NCBI RefSeq assembly: GCF_945859705.1
Contig: NC_079136.1
Span: forward strand, 122,354,028 to 122,418,027
Direction of reading: 5' to 3'
Origin: Episyrphus balteatus
Lineage: Eukaryota > Arthropoda > Insecta > Diptera > Syrphidae
DNA length: 64,000 nucleotides
In this document: piece by piece, positions 38,801 through 51,300 of the stretch
Layout: every line of letters starts with the position of its first letter
Numbering within the stretch: position 1 is the stretch's first letter
Made by a program: the position numbers and the translations under genes
The notes under the pieces: model-generated
What the model was told of the DNA's origin: nothing
Database searches by the model: none
What the model saw: only the letters and a program-made list of their open reading frames with translations

Positions 38801-41800
38801 AAGTTTGCGACTTTGTAGTTTGTTCTGTTTTAGATTTAACCAAATCAATGTCAGCCCAAAAGTCTGGTTCTTTATCTAGAGATTTTAGTTTGGGTAAATT
38901 CTTAGCTGTGACAGTTTCATCAATTTCAGCCCAGAAATCGGTTTCTTTGGTCTTAGAGACTGGTTCTTCACTTTCTTTTGGAGTTTTAACATTTGCCCAA
39001 GGATCGGTTGCCATTGGTTTTTCTTCTTCTTGCATTTTTCGTAGATTATCTTTGCTTTTTGAATATTCAATTTCTGCCCAAAAGTCGGGTTCTTCAGTTT
39101 CTTCAGTTTTTACAGGTTTGCCTTCAACAATAGTTGAAGATTCAGTTTTCTTTTCAATTTTGTCTTCTTCTTTTATTTTAGTTTTTTCTTTTTCAATTTC
39201 TAAAGATGATTTCTTTGAAACAATATTTTTATCTTCAGTTTCTTTTGGTTCTTCATTTTTCTCCGTTTCCAAATTGGTATCTTCTTTCTTCTTTTTGATT
39301 TTCTTTGGTTCTTTGGTAGATTTTTTCACAATTTTTTTCGTTGGTGGTTTCAACGAATTTCCATCGCTTTCTTCTTCAACTGTCTTCGTTTTTGTAATTT
39401 TCTTCTTCACCAGTTTCTTTGGTTCTTCTATCACATTTGTATTAGCTGAATTTTCTTCCATATCATGAGAAACAAGCAACATTGGTATGCTATTCTTTCT
39501 TTCTTCAATTTTGGTAACATTACTTGAGATCGATGCTTCATTTGATACAGCCACCTTTGCTTTAACAAGCTCTTCAGTACGATTTGAGATCGATGCTTCA
39601 CTTTTCTTCACTTCATTAATAATTAAGGTTTTCGTTATCTGTTCTTCACACTGTACTTCACTTAAAACTCCCTTCATTAGTGGAGGCTTATTTGGAATCA
39701 CAAAAGCCTTAGCGAATTTCTGATTCAAAATTTGTGTCTTCAATTCGGCTTTCTCTCTAACATATTTACTCTTTTTATCTTCTTCTTCATTTTTTTCTTC
39801 AACAACAACTTCTTCAATTTTTGGTTCATCAATTGATTTAGCCTTACATAGCGATGCTCTTCGAATTTTTGCTTCTTCAATAATTTTCTTCTCTTCTTCA
39901 ACTACTTTAGTAATTTGAACAATCTCATTTTCCAGCACTGTTTTTGTAGCTTTAACTTCTTCTTTACTAACTTGTTTGACCAATTTCTTTGGTTTCTTCG
40001 TTTTTTCTTGAATCATTTGTATAGCAGATTCAACAACTTTTGATTTATTATTAGCGTTTGGAGGTTTTATAATTGTCAATTTAATTTCAGGTTCAGGTTC
40101 TGGCTCTGGTTCTTTTACTTTAACCTTCTTAATAATTTTCTTCTTCTTCTTTAATTTGGGTTTAGTTTCCTTCTTTTCTTGTGGTTCTTCTTTTTTAACA
40201 CGAATATTTGTCCAGAAATCTTCATCTTTTTCTTCATCTTTTTGATTTGAAATCTCATTTGAAGATGGTTCAGGTTTTTCTTTACCATCGACTGACTTGC
40301 CCCAATAACCTGCAGTTTTTTCAAGGAACATCTGTGCTTCTTTTCTTGTCGCTTGTAATGTTGCCCAAAAGTCTAGTTCTTCCTCTGATTTTGAATCAGC
40401 TTCATCTTCTTCTTCTTCGTCATCTTCTTCCTCATCTTCATCTTCATTTTGATTTTCTATTGAAGATTTATTTGAGTTATCTTCATCTTGTTTGTTCTTA
40501 TCTTCACTTGTGCTGCTGCTGGTTTTTTCAATTGATTTCTTTTCATCGCTTTCTTCAAATATACTATTATTTTTTCTCCAAGTTTCTACTGCTGTTTCTT
40601 TATCTTCTTCTTCTTTTCCATTGTTATCTTCACTTGTCTTCTCTTCAATCATAGAAATATTATTTGTAAGATCACCACTCCAAGTTTGATCCATAAATTT
40701 GTTCCTCATTGGTAACGAAAATGAAACCGAAACATCTTCATCTTCAGATTCGATCACGTTGTTTGCTTCTTCTTCTTTTGCTTCTTCTTTAATTACTTCT
40801 GCAGCTATATGTGATATTGGAGATGGACTTAAGAATTTTTTATCCACCGACTCACTTGAACGACTCAAACTTATCGTAACACTTACATCACAATCTTGTG
40901 AATCAGTTTCATAATCAGCTGTTTCAGGTTCTACATCAACTGATGCAATACTAAATGATCTTCCCCTATCTTCAATCTGACTATTACCAACTTCAACTGT
41001 TGCAATATTTTCATCATTTGACGAACGACTAAATGAAAATTTCAATGGCAAACGAACAGTTACAGAATTTGAGTTATCTTCTTCATCGTCTTCTTTTTTG
41101 ATAGATATTTCTTCTGCTGCTGCTTCTTCTTCACATTCATCATTTGCTAAAGTAGATGTTTCACTTACACTCGAACTGATACGACTAGAAGGTCTAGGAC
41201 TGATCAAATCTGCTTCATTTTCTTCATAAATCACACTCAGATCGTCCATTATGATAATATCATCTTCTTCGTAGACCTCTTCTTCTTCTTCTTCTTCTTC
41301 ACCTTCTTCTGAATCGATTTCTTCAATTAAAACTTCTTCTTCATCATATTCAAGTTCTTCACCGATAATTTCTTCCTCTTCTTCTTCATCAAATACCATA
41401 CTTTCGTCACCAGCAATTGTACGATCGTCATCTTCAGATTCAGCCCTAATCTTCTTGTTGTTGTAAAACTGTATATTTGATACTGATCGAATGGCTTGAA
41501 GACCATCATTTGACCGTTCTTCAATACACTCTTCCGAACTAGAACTTGTCGGATCAGATGAAGATGACATCAGATCATCAGAACTATCTTCGGAAGATAC
41601 TTTATCATTCTCATTCTCAGATTTAACTGTGGAAGATGAACTTTTAAGCTCTTTATCCTTATCGCCGTTATATTTCTTATCATTCCCTTGAGTCTTATTA
41701 AGGTCTTTGTCGCTTCCAGGTTTTGAGATTTCACTAAGTTTTTGTGATAGAATATCAATCACTGATCCTTCTCTTTGATTTCGTGGCATTTCTTTGCCGC

Positions 41801-42331
41801 CATTTTGGATTTCTTGTGGAACATCATCAGTACTTGGGGTAATGATGATGTTCGGTAGATCCTGTGACTGAGACCTGCCCCTGCTGTACGAACTACGAGA
41901 ACTCAACGAACTACGCGAACTACAATTTTGCGAATCATAACCATTGGGTGGGAAGTTATAGTAATAACATGGACATGGAGGGGGATATGGATATGCAGGG
42001 TGTTGATGTGGATGTGGATGATGTTGATGATGTGGATGATGTTGGGCATAAGGATGATGATGTGGATGGTGATGATGATGATGTGGATGAGGATGAGGAT
42101 GATAAGGTGTGGGATATTGCCAATTATTAACATCACCGCCAGATGAGGAAGTTGATGGTGGTTGTTGTTGTTGTGCTTGTGTTGGAGGTGGTGGTGGTGT
42201 ATGAGCACAACATGGCGGTAAATAAGGATAGGGATATGGATAGGATGGTGGTGGAGGCTGTTGCTGTTGTTGACAAGGACATTCACTTATTGATGTATCT
42301 GATTCAACAACATCCGAGCCATCACTCTCGG
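35820..42331 (-). CDS. Scaffold gene last exon (6.5 kb): His-rich tract, DFW motifs, C-terminal FKxLQ motifs
   Basis: Acceptor TTTTATGTAG|CCGAGA; with the left-over G it reads AESDGSDVVESD. About 2170 residues, nearly all predicted disordered. Order: Pro/Gln/His-rich tract (about 41960-42290), Ser-rich and Glu-rich acidic regions (40400-41700), a Lys/Glu-rich half with repeated [DE]-x-DFW-A-x-[IV] motifs, and a C-terminal part with SRLFKLLQDDED (near 36580-36612) and PSKAFKVLQETAG (near 36004-36044). It ends in a basic tail (SVGRWKKV, stop TAA). The end reads AAAAAG|GTTTAA, a possible splice donor, so an isoform could continue into a downstream exon. Confidence 0.88.
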
Positions 42332-45300
42332 CTACATAAAAATAAAATAAAATAATAAAATAAATTATGCGGAAGAGAAGAAGAAAAAACAAAGATATGA
42401 GAATTTTTATTTTTTTTTTTAGGAAATAATTTGTTTTGAAAAAATGCAGGATGAAAGCGATGGATGAAAGGATTTTTTTTTTTATTATTTTATTATTGGA
42501 TTGGAATTAATTTTTTTTAAATTAATTTTGGAAGCCAACGTCAGAATATGCCATCTGAATTAGTTTCCAAATTTTTTTTTATTTGTTATAAAATATTTAT
42601 CTTTCACTCGCTCTCTTTCTCTTTCACTCTCAATCGATTAATATTTTTTTTTTTTTGTGTAAATAATAAACAAAAAACTACATTCTTTTTCAACACAAGC
42701 TTAAAATGCCAAATGAATCAAAAATTAATAAAAAAACAAAATAAAGTTTAAATAAAAATATAAGTAAAATTTACAAAATAAAAAATATGTAAAAAAATAT
42801 GGAGAAGAAGTGTTTTTTGAGGAAAAAAATAAATCAAATATGGATGCATTTTGTGTGTGTTTGTTTTTGTGTGCTGTTGGATGGAGTGACTGTGAATTAT
42901 ATTTACAAAATGATATTTTTTATGATTTTTGGCGGTTATTTGAATATAAAGAAAGATCAGCTAAGAGTTGAAAATTAAAATATTCCTGCATCTGAGGACT
43001 CTTCAAGTTTTTCCAAGTAATCTCTTAAAAGTATGCAATACATAAAAATGACAGTCAAAATGCAGCTGAAAATTAACAAACCTTCATTGTATCAAAAAAC
43101 CACCAAAAATGAAAGTGTTTAAAATTGAAAAAAAAAAAAAAACATAAAAAACGAAATAAAATCTTAAAAAATAAATTGTTTAAAATTTTGTTTATACTTA
43201 AAAATAATTTATTAAAAAAAAAAAAAAAATAACTCAACTGATTTTTTAATGTGCATAGGCATGATATAACTATAGTAAATTTATATTTATAGAAAAATTC
43301 TTAAATTTATTACTTACCAGCATTCTCTGGTGTTGTCATAGCTTGTAGAATTTTAAAAGATCGACTTGGTATTGCACTTCCAGTATAGATTTTCGGTTCT
43401 GGTACTTGTTGTTCGCTTGGATGAACATATTGTTGAGAATGTTCTAAAAAAAAAATTAAAAAGTAAAGAATAAAAATTGCATATTTTAAGGAAGAACAAC
43501 TTCTTAAACAAAAACTAAAGAATAACAACTTACCATCTGGGCTATAAACTGGTCTTTGACTGACGTACCTATTGGGTTGAGGTTGTTTCATAACAGGAGG
43601 AGTGCCTTGAAGAATTAAATTAAAAAAAAAAAATTATTAAAATAGGTACATTTTTAAACAAAATAATAAATATTATTTTTTTTTTAGAAAATCAAAAAAA
43701 TAAATGGCAGCAGTAGTATAATTTTGAAAAATACTTGAATCTTTTCGAACGAAAAAAAAAAACTGCACATGAAAAAACTTAAAGCGACTTTTTGAGAAAT
43801 TAAGAGGTCCTAAAATCTTAGACCAAGCCATTAATAGTAGCAAAAATAAAATTTCTCATTGTGATCATTTTGCTAGCAAAATTTTGAAAACTTCCAATCT
43901 TTGCGGGCTTTCTCGAAGCACTTCTTTAAAAAAAAAAAAAAAAAAAAAATAAGAACCAGCGTTGTTTGAAGCGCATTATCAGCAATTGAAATTTTCTATT
44001 CCATACCGTTTTGATCGGTTCTGCTTGGTGAACAACGTTCAACAGCACCTTGTAATTTCTTAAAAGTTTTCGAAGGATTTGAAGGTCCACGATAACGAGG
44101 ATCTTCTTCACCATTAGCTGATTTTTCCAAATTTTTATCTTTATCATCCTCTTAATAGTTTTATAAATAATAACATAACAATTATATTTAATTCTTAATA
44201 TATTTTAATAATTTATTATTCACCTTGATTCCTGGCCCGATTTGCATAAACCTGTTGTTCGTTATTTAACTGCATTCGTTTCATTTGTTCCACATTATTT
44301 GGACTATTTATTTGACCAGTTGATGTCATTTGTCTAGCAAAAGATGGTCTTTGTAATTGTGGCTCATGTTCTTGACTGCCACTAACACTTCCGCCATCAG
44401 AATCGATAGCTTTATTTTCTAAAGCACTATCATCTGAGGTATCGGTGATTTTTTGCAAAATTCTAAATGACTTCGATTGGGTTGGAGTTGCACTGCCACC
44501 GCCGTTACCCCATGTATTTTGATTGCGTGGATCACTGTGGATAAGAAAAATGACAACAAAATTGAGAGTTAATAATTTGAAATTAAAATTATTACAAAAA
44601 AGATACATAAATATTTGTGTACAAAAAACATAAATATTTGTACAAAAAAATATTAATTTGGTATCCTTATCTTTTAAAATAATTCAGCAATATCGAGATG
44701 AGTTTGAAAGGCAACTATTTTGCAAGTCCAAACCAAAGAAAACATATTTTAGAAAATAAAAGGAGATTTTTCAATACAATTGGAACAAGGAATGAAACGA
44801 ATTCGTCGTAAAATTAGACTATCAGCAATTGGTCTTTTTCCCTACCTAAAATCATCTTTATCTCAATATTATGTTGGTTTATCTAAAAAAATTATGTTTC
44901 CAACATTTTTGTAGATTGAGTAAAGCTAAAATTTTAATGGTTCAAGAAAAAATTAACCATTTTTACCTTAAAATACAAATAATTTAGTAATAAATGTTGG
45001 TCACTCGATTTCATGAGAATCAACAAGAACGAACATTTTGTTTGAGGAGTTTTTTGGATGATCTTTTAATCTTGGATTCGAATACTAGCAGTCGTGTCGT
45101 TCAAATAAACTATTCAAATAAAAATTTTCAAAAAAAAATTCGTTCTTGTTGATTCTCATGAAATCGTGTGACCAAAATTAATTAAATTGAGTTGAAGTTG
45201 AGGACGAGATCTAATTTTGATTGTAAATGCAATTTTCAGAGAGTAAAAAAAAACTACTTTGGAAATAAATTTCAATAAACATTGTTTAAACTAGTTTGCA

Positions 45301-48300
45301 ATCAATTTAAAACTACTTTGCAATTGATTTTAAACTTCATTTTAAATAAAATTGAGTTCAATATTATATTTGACCTTTGGATTAATTCAAAAAAACACTT
45401 TTTGCACAGAATTAAACAAGAAAAAAATATTGTGAATGGACTTTAACATTAACAACAGTGACACCAACGATGACGGAGACTTTCAAAAACAATTGTATTA
45501 CTTGAAACGTGACGACATCAACGGTACAAAATACGAATAGCATATTAGATTAATTAAAAATGCAACATCAAAAGATTCCGATACCTGAGGCGATGTTTTC
45601 GAAATTGTAATTCAGCTTCTAGAGGGCAGTCATGAACAAACAGGTTATAGTTTTCACTTTGAAAAGTTTGAACAGATAAAAAATTTTAGATACAAAATAT
45701 ATATACATATATATAGATAAAAACAAAAAATTAATAGAACTTCTTTTACACGGTGACTCAAAAGTCATAACTCTTTTCGAAAATCATAAGTTCGAAAAAG
45801 AAAAAACAGTGTACATCTCATTTGATCTGGCTTAATTTCGAAAAGAGTCATGACTCATAACTTTTGAGCCATCGTGATGTAACACACTAACCACTTTTAT
45901 CTCAAAACCTTTTGAAAATCGAAATTACGTTACAAAAGAATTGAACTTTTGTTTTCGATTTCGAATTTTTTACCCGTATTAGATAAATGTTCAAAAATAG
46001 GTGAGTCCTCTTGTACAATAGATACCCAACTTAAAACTCATCAATTTTTTCACAAATTTGAACGAATACATTTTTTTGCCGGCTTATACGAAATTAATTT
46101 CGAAATTTCACTTTCGAATATGCAAAGGATTCTGTGATATTATTGAAATATATAGTATAACTGTGTTAAACTCACTTTTGAATAACAATCGGTTGCTGAG
46201 AAATGGGTCCACGTGCATTGTTCGGATTGAGTGGTCCATCTGGTTCGGATTCAACAGCAATTGGTATAATGCGTGTCTTGATACCGCCAGAGGTACTTGT
46301 TTGTTGAATAATTCTCGATTGTTGTTGTTGTTGTTGTTGCATTGGCGGTGATGTCACCCGAGAAGGATGATCTTGAACTCCTGTATATTGATTGTAGCCT
46401 TGATCCACAAATTGATTTGGCGAACGAATAACGTAATTTGGTGAATTTTGTCCTAAAAATTTAAAAAGAAAGTACAAATATTAAAATGTTAAAATTAATT
46501 TATTTATTATATTTTCTTCTTCCCCTAACGTTTTTCAACAAAAAATATTTGTCTTTTTTCCATGAGAAATAAATTTATTTATTATTATCGAGAGAGACTT
46601 TATTGGGGAAATGCAATTTTTCAACTGAAAGAAAATTTAATTTAATCAATAGAATATTTCATCTATGAAATAAATCATTGATTTGTTTGAAAAAAAAAAC
46701 AAACAAACAACAATCTTGATGGCAATATTCAATTAAGTCTCAAATCAATTACAAAAAAAAAATAACATTAACAATAACAATAAAAACTAGATTGTCAATT
46801 TGTGACCATAAATGAGGAAAATATAACCAGTAAATACAATACGCAGTGGATATTGTATACTGAAAATGATGATGCTTTTACTAGATACTTTAAATAAATC
46901 AAAATATAGTGAATAAAAAAAATAAAAGGCCTGTATAAGATTTATTAACACAAATTAATATATATTAACAATTTAAACTTGCCGCTGATCTAATGATAGT
47001 GAAATTGCATTTATTTTAATTTAATATTCAACTCACAAAGAAAATAATTGTGCCAGGAATTAGAAATTAGTTTGAAACGGAAAATCTTAAAAGACATTTT
47101 GAATTTCAAAGAAAATAGCGGTAGAATTTAAAAGAAATTCAATAGACAATCTGTGATCTAGCATGAAGGTAAAAATAATATAATGAAGAGTTCCTGAAAT
47201 CAAACACTTTATGTTAATTAATACAAATAAAGCAATCGAAAGATATCGATTTTTATAGAATTTTCAATAAAATCTGTCCATAATATAAGATTTAACGTCA
47301 TTAAAAAAGACTGAACATTTGGATTGGTATATTTTTTTAAATTATGGTTAGGTATATTAATTCATGAGAATCAACAAGAACGAATATTTTTTTTTTTAAC
47401 ATTATTTGTATTCGGAAGCAATTTTTTTCGAATATAAGTTTCGAAACAAGTTTTGGTTTACAGATATTAGTTCACAATGAACAGGCCTATGCATTTAGCT
47501 AAAAAAAATTACAATTGTATTTTTTTACGATTTTCAAGAAAAAATCAAGGTTAATCCCTTGGATAAAAATAAGGAATTTTCAAAAAAAATTTCCTCCAAA
47601 TCCTTCGAGTGATACATCAAAATAAAGGTCTTTTTAATCTCTATTCGTAACTGAAAACCAAAATTTTCTTAAAAGTCTGGTTGCTTTGCAGTTTGTAATC
47701 TTAGTTTGAAATTTCGAAATGGTTGGCTTTTATACATTGTAACTTTTTTTCTAGATGTCGTACAAATATGATTACAGAATCACATTAAAGCTTAAATAAT
47801 AACCTTTCATATGATATAAAATTAATAACAATTTCATATAAAAAAATGGATTTAAAGGTGATGGAAGAAAAAATTTAGATTTTTGTTTTCAAGAAAAATA
47901 TTTTTTTTAAGGTTTTGCTTCTACCACGTGCGAATTGCACAAAATAAAAACCAAAAAAAAAAAAACATATTTTTTGTAATTTTTTCACTATTTTTAAGGT
48001 TAAGTAAAAGAATTATGAAACTATAACTATATTTTATATAAAAAATAAATATATAATTAATAATAACGATTTCTGATTTTGTTCCAAAATATTAAGCTTA
48101 CCATTATTTGGTGTCCCCTGATTCATAGGTGGAGATGGTACGCTACTATATTGCTGCTGCTGAGCACTGTTATAAAAAGGTTGTGGCCCAAAACCTGGTG
48201 CTGCTGATGGTGTACGTGTTGGAGTTGGTGTTTGTTCCAATTGAATTGGAATTATTCTTTCCTATAAATCAAAAAAAAAAACAAAAAAAAAATTGTAAAT

Positions 48301-51300
48301 TTTTTCAAAAGATTCAAACACTTTGAGAATAACAAACCTTTCCATTAGAACTTGATGTATTAGTATTAATTTGCAATCTCAAGCCTGCATTATTATGACT
48401 TCCTGCAAATCCATTACTTGAAACAGGAGTTGATGATGTTGGTGGTGGCGGTGGTGATTTAATGCGACTTAGTGTTTGATTTTCCACCGGTTGGCCTTGG
48501 GCATTCATCCATCGATTAGTTGGAGCTTGTCTTGGAGTTTGTTGTTGTTGTTGTAATGGTTGTTGTCTAGAACCTTGTGAATCTTGATAAGGTGAATATT
48601 GCTGTTGTTGTTGATTAACAACTGGAGGAATATAAATTGATCCCACTTGAGCCTAGAAAAATAAAAAAATTTTAAATTAAAAAAAAAAAACAAAAATTAT
48701 ATAACAAAAAATGATTAAAATTAAAAAAAAAAAAAACTCAAGGCCATAATAAAATTAATGGTTCTTTAACTTGGCATGTTTATTAAAGCTTCCGCATCAA
48801 CAAATTTTTTTTTTTTTTATTTTTTCTTTAAAATTAAATTTATTTTTCTTCAATCAAAAATTAAAAAAAAAAAAAAATAGTAAAAAAGAAGAGACAAAAA
48901 AACAGCACGCGTATTTGTTGCATATTTTCTTTTGCCAAATAGCTTAGCACATAACTTTGGCAGAAGGACAACATTTATTTATGCAATTTTTTATGTTTTT
49001 ATTTTATTTTGTTTAATTAGTCTTTTCCCAGTCAATGCAAACAAAATTTAAAACACGAAAAAAAAAAAAAAAACAAGGAAATTGCACAAAAAAGATTATA
49101 GTCAGGCACGTTCGAAAGAAAAAAGACACACATATTTTTTTTTTTTTTTGTTTTTTTTTTTTTTTTGAGAATAAACTTTTCGTGTGCGGATTTTTCTAAA
49201 AATATATATTTTTTTCTTTATTTTTTTAATTAAATTAATTTTGTTGAAACATACGGAAACATCTTACTGATGAATAATTTTTTTTTTTTTTGAAAAATCA
49301 TTGATTTCTTAAAACATTGTTTTATTACCCTCTATCGAGTGGAGTTTACTTTTTTTTTTTATTTTGATTATGTCATTTTGCAAAATGTTACACTATCTAC
49401 TCTACCTATATAATGTTGAAATATACGCGCACACAAAATAGCTACAACAAGAGTTGGATGTTCGTTTTAAATTTATCTTTTTCGACGGAAAATTTATTAC
49501 CCGATCTATTTTAAGGTGATTTTTTTTGTTGGTTTATTTTTTCTAAACAAATCGTTTTTGAGAAATCGAAACAAATTGAGTACACACGCGTGCTCATTTG
49601 ATTTTAAGTGAAGTGATCTGGATAATGTCTCGATTGATGGACAGTAAAAATTGCAAACATGAAGTAAAAAAAAAAAAATTGACTTCCTCCAGGATTGTTA
49701 AATTGAGTTAAACAAACAGTTTAGAATAGAGCAAAATAAAAATAAAGCTATGTGAAAAAAAATCTTTTGGTTAGTAATATCTCCGGATCCAGATCTTCAA
49801 GAAACTTTTAGTCTGCAGTTATGAATAGAGCTTCAAGAGACCTTTTTTTTGATGTCTCACTCGATGAAATTTGGATGAAATTTTTTGAGATATACCTACT
49901 TTTTTTTGGCAAGGGGTACCCCTTGGATTTTTTTCGAAAATCCTAACAAAAAATAGATTTGTATTTTTTTTTTAGCTAAATGCATAGGTATCTTCACTGT
50001 GAACTCATATCTGTAAATCAAAACTTGTTTCGAGACTTTTTTTTTTCGAAAAAATCTGCTTCCGAATGTAGGAGAAGGAGGTTTTTATTGGCCCCTTTAG
50101 GAAAATGTCCCATATTTCGAAAAAAAAAGTAAGATTCAAACCTAAGGGCCAATTGATTCATTCTCCATTATATTTAAAGTTTCCATTAAAAATTTAAAAA
50201 CTGTCCAATCGCATACAAAATTTAAAATTTCCCTTTTTGAATGGAGGTTTTAAATTTAATGGAGTGTAAATAAATTGGCCCTAAATGCTATATACTATTC
50301 AAAAGTTAGCCACATTTTTTTTTTTGATTTGCGAATTAAAAATTTCCAAAAAATATTTAAAGCAGGTATTTAATTTTAAAAAGCCAGTTTAGGGTTTTTT
50401 TTTTTTATTTAAGTTTAATATCGAAAAATTTGAAATCATTCTTATTTCAGTAAATTTAGTAAAAAATATAATGTTCTACAGTTTTTTTGCAAAAACAAAT
50501 TTTTTACAAAATTTTAACGGATATACTTTTTGAGATGGCTAGAGAAAGTTTGACCTGTCAAATTTCAGATAATGGCTTGAAATTGCTAACATTTCGGATA
50601 TGACGGTTTTGCCAGATAAACCTAAGAATCGCTTTCAAAAAGCCTTCTTATTCTATTCGGTTTTACAATTTCTAGCAAGGATGTATTTTACCTTGGGGTG
50701 TCATTATAGGCCTCTTTCCGCTATGAAAAAAAAAATATTAGGTTTTCAATAATTAACTTATGAGTAGAGATTAAAGACACCTTTCTTTTGATGTATCACA
50801 CGATGCATTTGGAGGAAATTTTTTAAAAATGTAGGTACTTTTTGGGATTTTTTGAAATTTTTTTTTCGAAAATCCAAATTTGTTACTTTTTACTTGAATG
50901 CATAGACATGTTGAGTATGAACTAATATTTTTATTAAAAAAAAAAAAAAACAATTTTGAGACACTTGTCTAAAACAAAAAGTTTGGTTGGAAATACATAT
51001 CTCAGGAACCAAGGAGAACCTCCAAAAAAATATTGGTTTTCAATTATAAATAGAGCTTTCTTTCTGTTTCTCACTCGATGGATTTGGGTGAAATTTTTAG
51101 GTGTTTTTTTAAGAAAGATATCATAACAGCTGGCATTTTGAATATTTTTAAATTTGGCGACCTAAAAAGTTTCGTTTGACATAAGAACTAAGAAATTAAA
51201 GGAAAATTTTACAAATTTATTTTGAGTAAAAGGGTGTTTTTTTTTTTAATAAACATGAAATTCAGAATTACCTAATACCAAAAAACTGTGACAAAAATGA

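Larger units (their letters stand above)
44535..46175 (-). other. Scaffold gene intron with two small inverted-repeat elements
   Basis: It holds palindromic elements at 44997-45175 and 45749-45875. The rest is AT-rich DNA without coding features. Confidence 0.6.

Noticed and set aside
38779..39468. 229-codon plus-strand frame
   Set aside because: It is antisense to the low-complexity Lys/Glu/Ser codons of the scaffold exon, which has consistent splice sites and repeated motifs.
41864..42286. Frames rich in Asp/Val or His/Ile opposite and beside the His tract
   Set aside because: They are shadows of the repetitive CAC/CAT and CCA codons of the scaffold exon.
43926..44147. Minus-strand 73-codon frame at the small FKxLQ exon
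   Set aside because: Wrong register. The spliced phase gives the SKTFKKLQ motif instead.
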